Position numbers and translations under genes: made by a program. A DNA stretch of 31,540 bases from contig JBARNX010000048.1 of NCBI GenBank assembly GCA_049641805.1, positions 1 through 31,540 of the forward strand, written 5' to 3'. This stretch comes from UBA5738 sp049641805 (GTDB lineage: Bacteria; Patescibacteriota; Minisyncoccia; Minisyncoccales; UBA5738). Shown in pieces: positions 28,761 to 31,540 of the stretch (the stretch's first letter is position 1; every line of letters starts with the position of its first letter). The notes beneath the pieces were generated by a model, which saw nothing but the letters and a program-made list of their open reading frames with translations, searched no databases and was not told the origin of the DNA.

Positions 28761-31469
28761 ATGAATTCAGCGGCTAATTTTACCCACAAGGCTCAAGAGG
28801 CGATCCTATACGCGCAGGATTTGGCGCGCGAAAAAAACCAACAGCAGATCGATGCTTTGCATTTGCTGGTGTCTTTGCTGTCGCAGGACAAAAGCTTGAT
28901 TCTCAATTTATTGGAGCGTTTGGCTGTCGACGCTGAAAATATGAAGCGCCGGGCGGTTTCGGGTTTGGTCAAATTGCCCGTGATCGCCAGTCCGCAGGCG
29001 TTCGGCCAGTTTTATCTGACGCAGGATATGGCCAAAGTTTTGGACAAAGCCCGCGAGGAGGCCAACAAAATGGGCGATGAATTTATTTCGGTGGAGCATC
29101 TTTTTTTGGCGCTTTTGAGTACGCAAACCAAAGCCAAGGAAATTCTGGACAAAGCCGAGTTCATCCATTCCGACGGGGGCTTCGCGACGCCGGAAACCGG
29201 CGAATTGGATTATGAAGCTGTTCTTAAAGAATTGATGAAGGTTCGCGGCGGCCAGCGTATTACCGATCCGGAACCGGAATCGAAATATCAGGTTATTGAA
29301 AAATACACGCGCAATTTAACCACATTGGCGCGGCAGGGCAAGCTGGACCCGGTGATCGGCCGCGAAAACGAGATTCGGCGCTTGATGCAAGTATTGAGCC
29401 GCCGCACCAAAAACAACCCGGTGCTCATCGGCGAAGCGGGCGTCGGCAAAACGGCTATTGTTGAGGGTTTGGTCCAGCGCATCGTTTCGGGCGCAGCGCC
29501 CGAAAGTTTGCGCGACAAAGAGATTATCTCGCTTGATTTGGGCGCGCTGATCGCGGGCACGAAATACCGCGGGGAGTTTGAAGACCGCATCAAGGCACTG
29601 TTGCGCGAAATGGATCGCGCCGCGGGCCGCTATATTTTCTTTATTGACGAATTGCACACGCTGGTGGGCGCGGGCGCGGCCGATGGCACGATTGACGCGT
29701 CGAATCTATTGAAGCCGGCGCTGGCGCGCGGGGAATTGAAAGCCATTGGCGCCACGACTTTGAAAGAATTTCAAAAATATATCGAAAAAGATCCGGCTTT
29801 GGAACGCCGGTTCCAGCCGGTGTTCGTGGCCGAGCCGTCAGTCGAGGATGCCAAGTTGATCCTGCTTGGTTTGAAGGAAAAATACGAATTGCACCACGGC
29901 GTGAAGATTGACGAAAAAGGCCTGGAAGCGTGCGTCGATTTGGCCGCGCGTTACATTTCCGACCGGTTTTTGCCGGATAAGGCGGTTGATTTGATGGACG
30001 AAGCGATGAGTTCTCTGCGCTTGGATATCGAATCCGAACCCACGGAAGTGGAAAAAATGCGCAAAGAACTTCAGCATTTGCGGGTGGAATACGAAGCGAT
30101 TAAAAATGATCGCGATGAAAATACTTTGCGTCGATTGAAAGCGATTAACCGCGAATTGGCCGATCTTGACGAGAAATCAAAATCATTGGAAGCCAAATGG
30201 CATTCGGAAAAAGAAACCATCAGCAAAATTAAAGTTTTGAAAAAGCAATTGGAAGATTACCGGTTTGAAATCGAGCGGGAGGAGGCCCGCGCCAATTTGC
30301 AGCGCGTGGCGGAGTTGAAATACGGTCAGATTCCCCAGTTGATAAAGGAATTGAAAAGCGCCGAAAAAAAATTGGCGCGGTTTCAGAAGGATCGGCCGAT
30401 TCTCAAAGAAAAGGTAACCGAGGAGGATGTGGCTAAGGTGGTTTCCCGCTGGACCGGGATTCCGGTGATGCGCTTGATGGAGGAAGAAGCGCGCAAATTG
30501 CAAAATTTGGAGGATATTTTGAAACGCCGGGTGATCGGCCAGGAGGCCGCGATTACGGCGATTTCCAATGCCATCCGCCGGGCGCGCGCCGGAATTTCGG
30601 AAGAAAACCGGCCGTTGGGTTCATTTATGTTTTTGGGGCCGACAGGCGTGGGCAAGACCGAAACCGCCAAGGCTTTGGCCGAATTTTTGTTTAACGACGA
30701 GAATGCTTTGATTCGGATGGATATGTCCGAATATATGGAAAAGCACACGGTTTCCCGGATTGTCGGTTCGCCGCCGGGCTATGTTGGTTACGAAGAAGGC
30801 GGACAGTTGACCGAAAAGATCCGGCGCCGGCCTTATTCGGTGGTTCTTTTGGATGAAATCGAAAAAGCCCATCCGGAAGTGTTCAATATCTTATTGCAGA
30901 TATTGGAAGACGGCCGTTTGACCGATGCCAAGGGCCGCACGGCGTCATTCAAAAACGCGATTCTGATTATGACCTCCAATATCGGGTCGGATATCATCGC
31001 CCGGGAAGCGTCGCTGGGATTTTCGATGCAATCCGCCGAAGATACCACCAAGGAAAAAACTCACGATAAGGTGATGGCGGTTTTGAAGGAGGCTTTCCGC
31101 CCGGAATTTTTAAATCGTGTCGATGAGATCGTGATTTTCAATTATCTTGGCAAAGAGGAAATAACCAAAATCGTTGATTTGGAATTGCAAAAAGTCGACA
31201 AGCGCTTGCATTCAAAGAACATCCGTATGACAATAACCGCCGCGGCCAAAGAAATGCTGGCCCAGCGCGGGTTTGATTCCAATTTGGGCGCCCGGCCGTT
31301 GCGCCGCGTGATTCAGAAGCTGGTTTTGGACGCGCTGGCGTTGAAAATCGTTTCTGGCATGGTTAAAGACGGCGACAATGTTTTGGTGGACGCGGAAAAT
31401 AACGAGATCGTCGTAAACTCGCCGGTCAGGAATGTCAAAGCGCGCAAGGCGGCGAAAGTGGAAGCATAG
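28761..31469 (+). CDS. clpB: ClpB-type AAA+ chaperone with a ClpP-docking-like loop
   Basis: A 902-residue double-ring AAA+ unfoldase. N-domain with two Clp_N repeats (about 1-150); D1 with Walker A GEAGVGKT (224-231) and IDELHTLVGAG; a long coiled-coil M-domain (about 417-545) including LQYGxIP-like LKYGQIPQL; D2 with Walker A GPTGVGKT (626-633) and DEIEKAHPEVFNILLQ; then a C-terminal ClpB_D2-small domain. The full-length M-domain and the VRGGQRITD linker are ClpB features, typical of a DnaK-linked disaggregase. However, D2 also has SLGFSMQ (Leu752-Gly753-Phe754) within an insertion where ClpC/ClpA carry the ClpP-binding [LIV]GF loop. Whether it feeds ClpP is unknown. No CIRCE-like operator was seen upstream. 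Confidence 0.93.
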   Translation: MNSAANFTHKAQEAILYAQDLAREKNQQQIDALHLLVSLLSQDKSLILNLLERLAVDAENMKRRAVSGLVKLPVIASPQAFGQFYLTQDMAKVLDKAREEANKMGDEFISVEHLFLALLSTQTKAKEILDKAEFIHSDGGFATPETGELDYEAVLKELMKVRGGQRITDPEPESKYQVIEKYTRNLTTLARQGKLDPVIGRENEIRRLMQVLSRRTKNNPVLIGEAGVGKTAIVEGLVQRIVSGAAPESLRDKEIISLDLGALIAGTKYRGEFEDRIKALLREMDRAAGRYIFFIDELHTLVGAGAADGTIDASNLLKPALARGELKAIGATTLKEFQKYIEKDPALERRFQPVFVAEPSVEDAKLILLGLKEKYELHHGVKIDEKGLEACVDLAARYISDRFLPDKAVDLMDEAMSSLRLDIESEPTEVEKMRKELQHLRVEYEAIKNDRDENTLRRLKAINRELADLDEKSKSLEAKWHSEKETISKIKVLKKQLEDYRFEIEREEARANLQRVAELKYGQIPQLIKELKSAEKKLARFQKDRPILKEKVTEEDVAKVVSRWTGIPVMRLMEEEARKLQNLEDILKRRVIGQEAAITAISNAIRRARAGISEENRPLGSFMFLGPTGVGKTETAKALAEFLFNDENALIRMDMSEYMEKHTVSRIVGSPPGYVGYEEGGQLTEKIRRRPYSVVLLDEIEKAHPEVFNILLQILEDGRLTDAKGRTASFKNAILIMTSNIGSDIIAREASLGFSMQSAEDTTKEKTHDKVMAVLKEAFRPEFLNRVDEIVIFNYLGKEEITKIVDLELQKVDKRLHSKNIRMTITAAAKEMLAQRGFDSNLGARPLRRVIQKLVLDALALKIVSGMVKDGDNVLVDAENNEIVVNSPVRNVKARKAAKVEA

Positions 31470-31540
31470 CCGCGGGTTGCGCCGCCACTATCTTTTTTGA
31501 TACATGTTTTATTTCGAGTGAATTCGCAAAATGGGAGAAC
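31470..31540. other. window end, no feature seen
   Basis: After the clpB stop the 71 bases show no gene, hairpin with a T-run or repeat copy. A short run of T at about 31493-31498 is the only notable feature. Confidence 0.6.

Overview
The window looks like a chromosomal segment of a Candidate Phyla Radiation bacterium (Patescibacteria, most like the Parcubacteria group). The reasons are inference from gene content and style: compact genes, few Shine-Dalgarno sites, -10 boxes sitting directly in front of start codons, reduced housekeeping proteins (FtsZ without a tail, ComEC without its hydrolase domain), anchored exported proteins of a type common in these genomes, and many A/T-rich intergenic hairpins of one family. 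UGA is used as a stop (for example topA and rpsU), so this is not a UGA-recoded lineage. The only ribonucleotide reductase here is the oxygen-sensitive class III enzyme, which fits an anaerobe.

Positions 1-2830 are accessory. The window opens on the 3' end (domains V and VI) of a group II intron. Next comes a module flanked by imperfect long inverted repeats (124-303 and 2147-2364). Inside are two visibly AT-rich minus-strand genes: a proteasome-like Ntn-hydrolase and a small unknown protein. On its left side are three hairpins with one strict design: three 8-bp direct repeats spaced exactly 11 bp, then the inverted octamer. A 55-residue AbrB/MazE-like protein with overlapping palindromes at its start follows on the right. 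This region is the best candidate for something undescribed.

Positions 2836-7555 (minus strand) hold a LAGLIDADG homing endonuclease directly downstream of tRNA-Leu(CAA), then topA, dprA and pth. Positions 7644-10795 (plus) hold lepB, hisS, a HIT protein, rpsU and yqeY: protein export, translation and its quality control.

Positions 10909-15463 are an array of four single-pass exported proteins sharing a PsbP/DcrB-like domain, led by a tiny coupled membrane ORF. Then ybeY (rRNA maturation), ftsA and ftsZ (division), nrdD and nrdG (anaerobic dNTP synthesis), comEC (DNA uptake channel, which pairs functionally with dprA), a GT-B glycosyltransferase-like protein and an EamA-type transporter.

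Positions 25696-31469 hold an orphan BrnA/CopG-type antitoxin, a small antisense ORF with its own promoter, Shine-Dalgarno and terminator, a membrane-anchored clan-A glycoside hydrolase, an HtrA protease and a ClpB-type AAA+ chaperone that also carries a ClpP-docking-like LGF loop. The last two form an envelope/cytosol protein quality-control pair.
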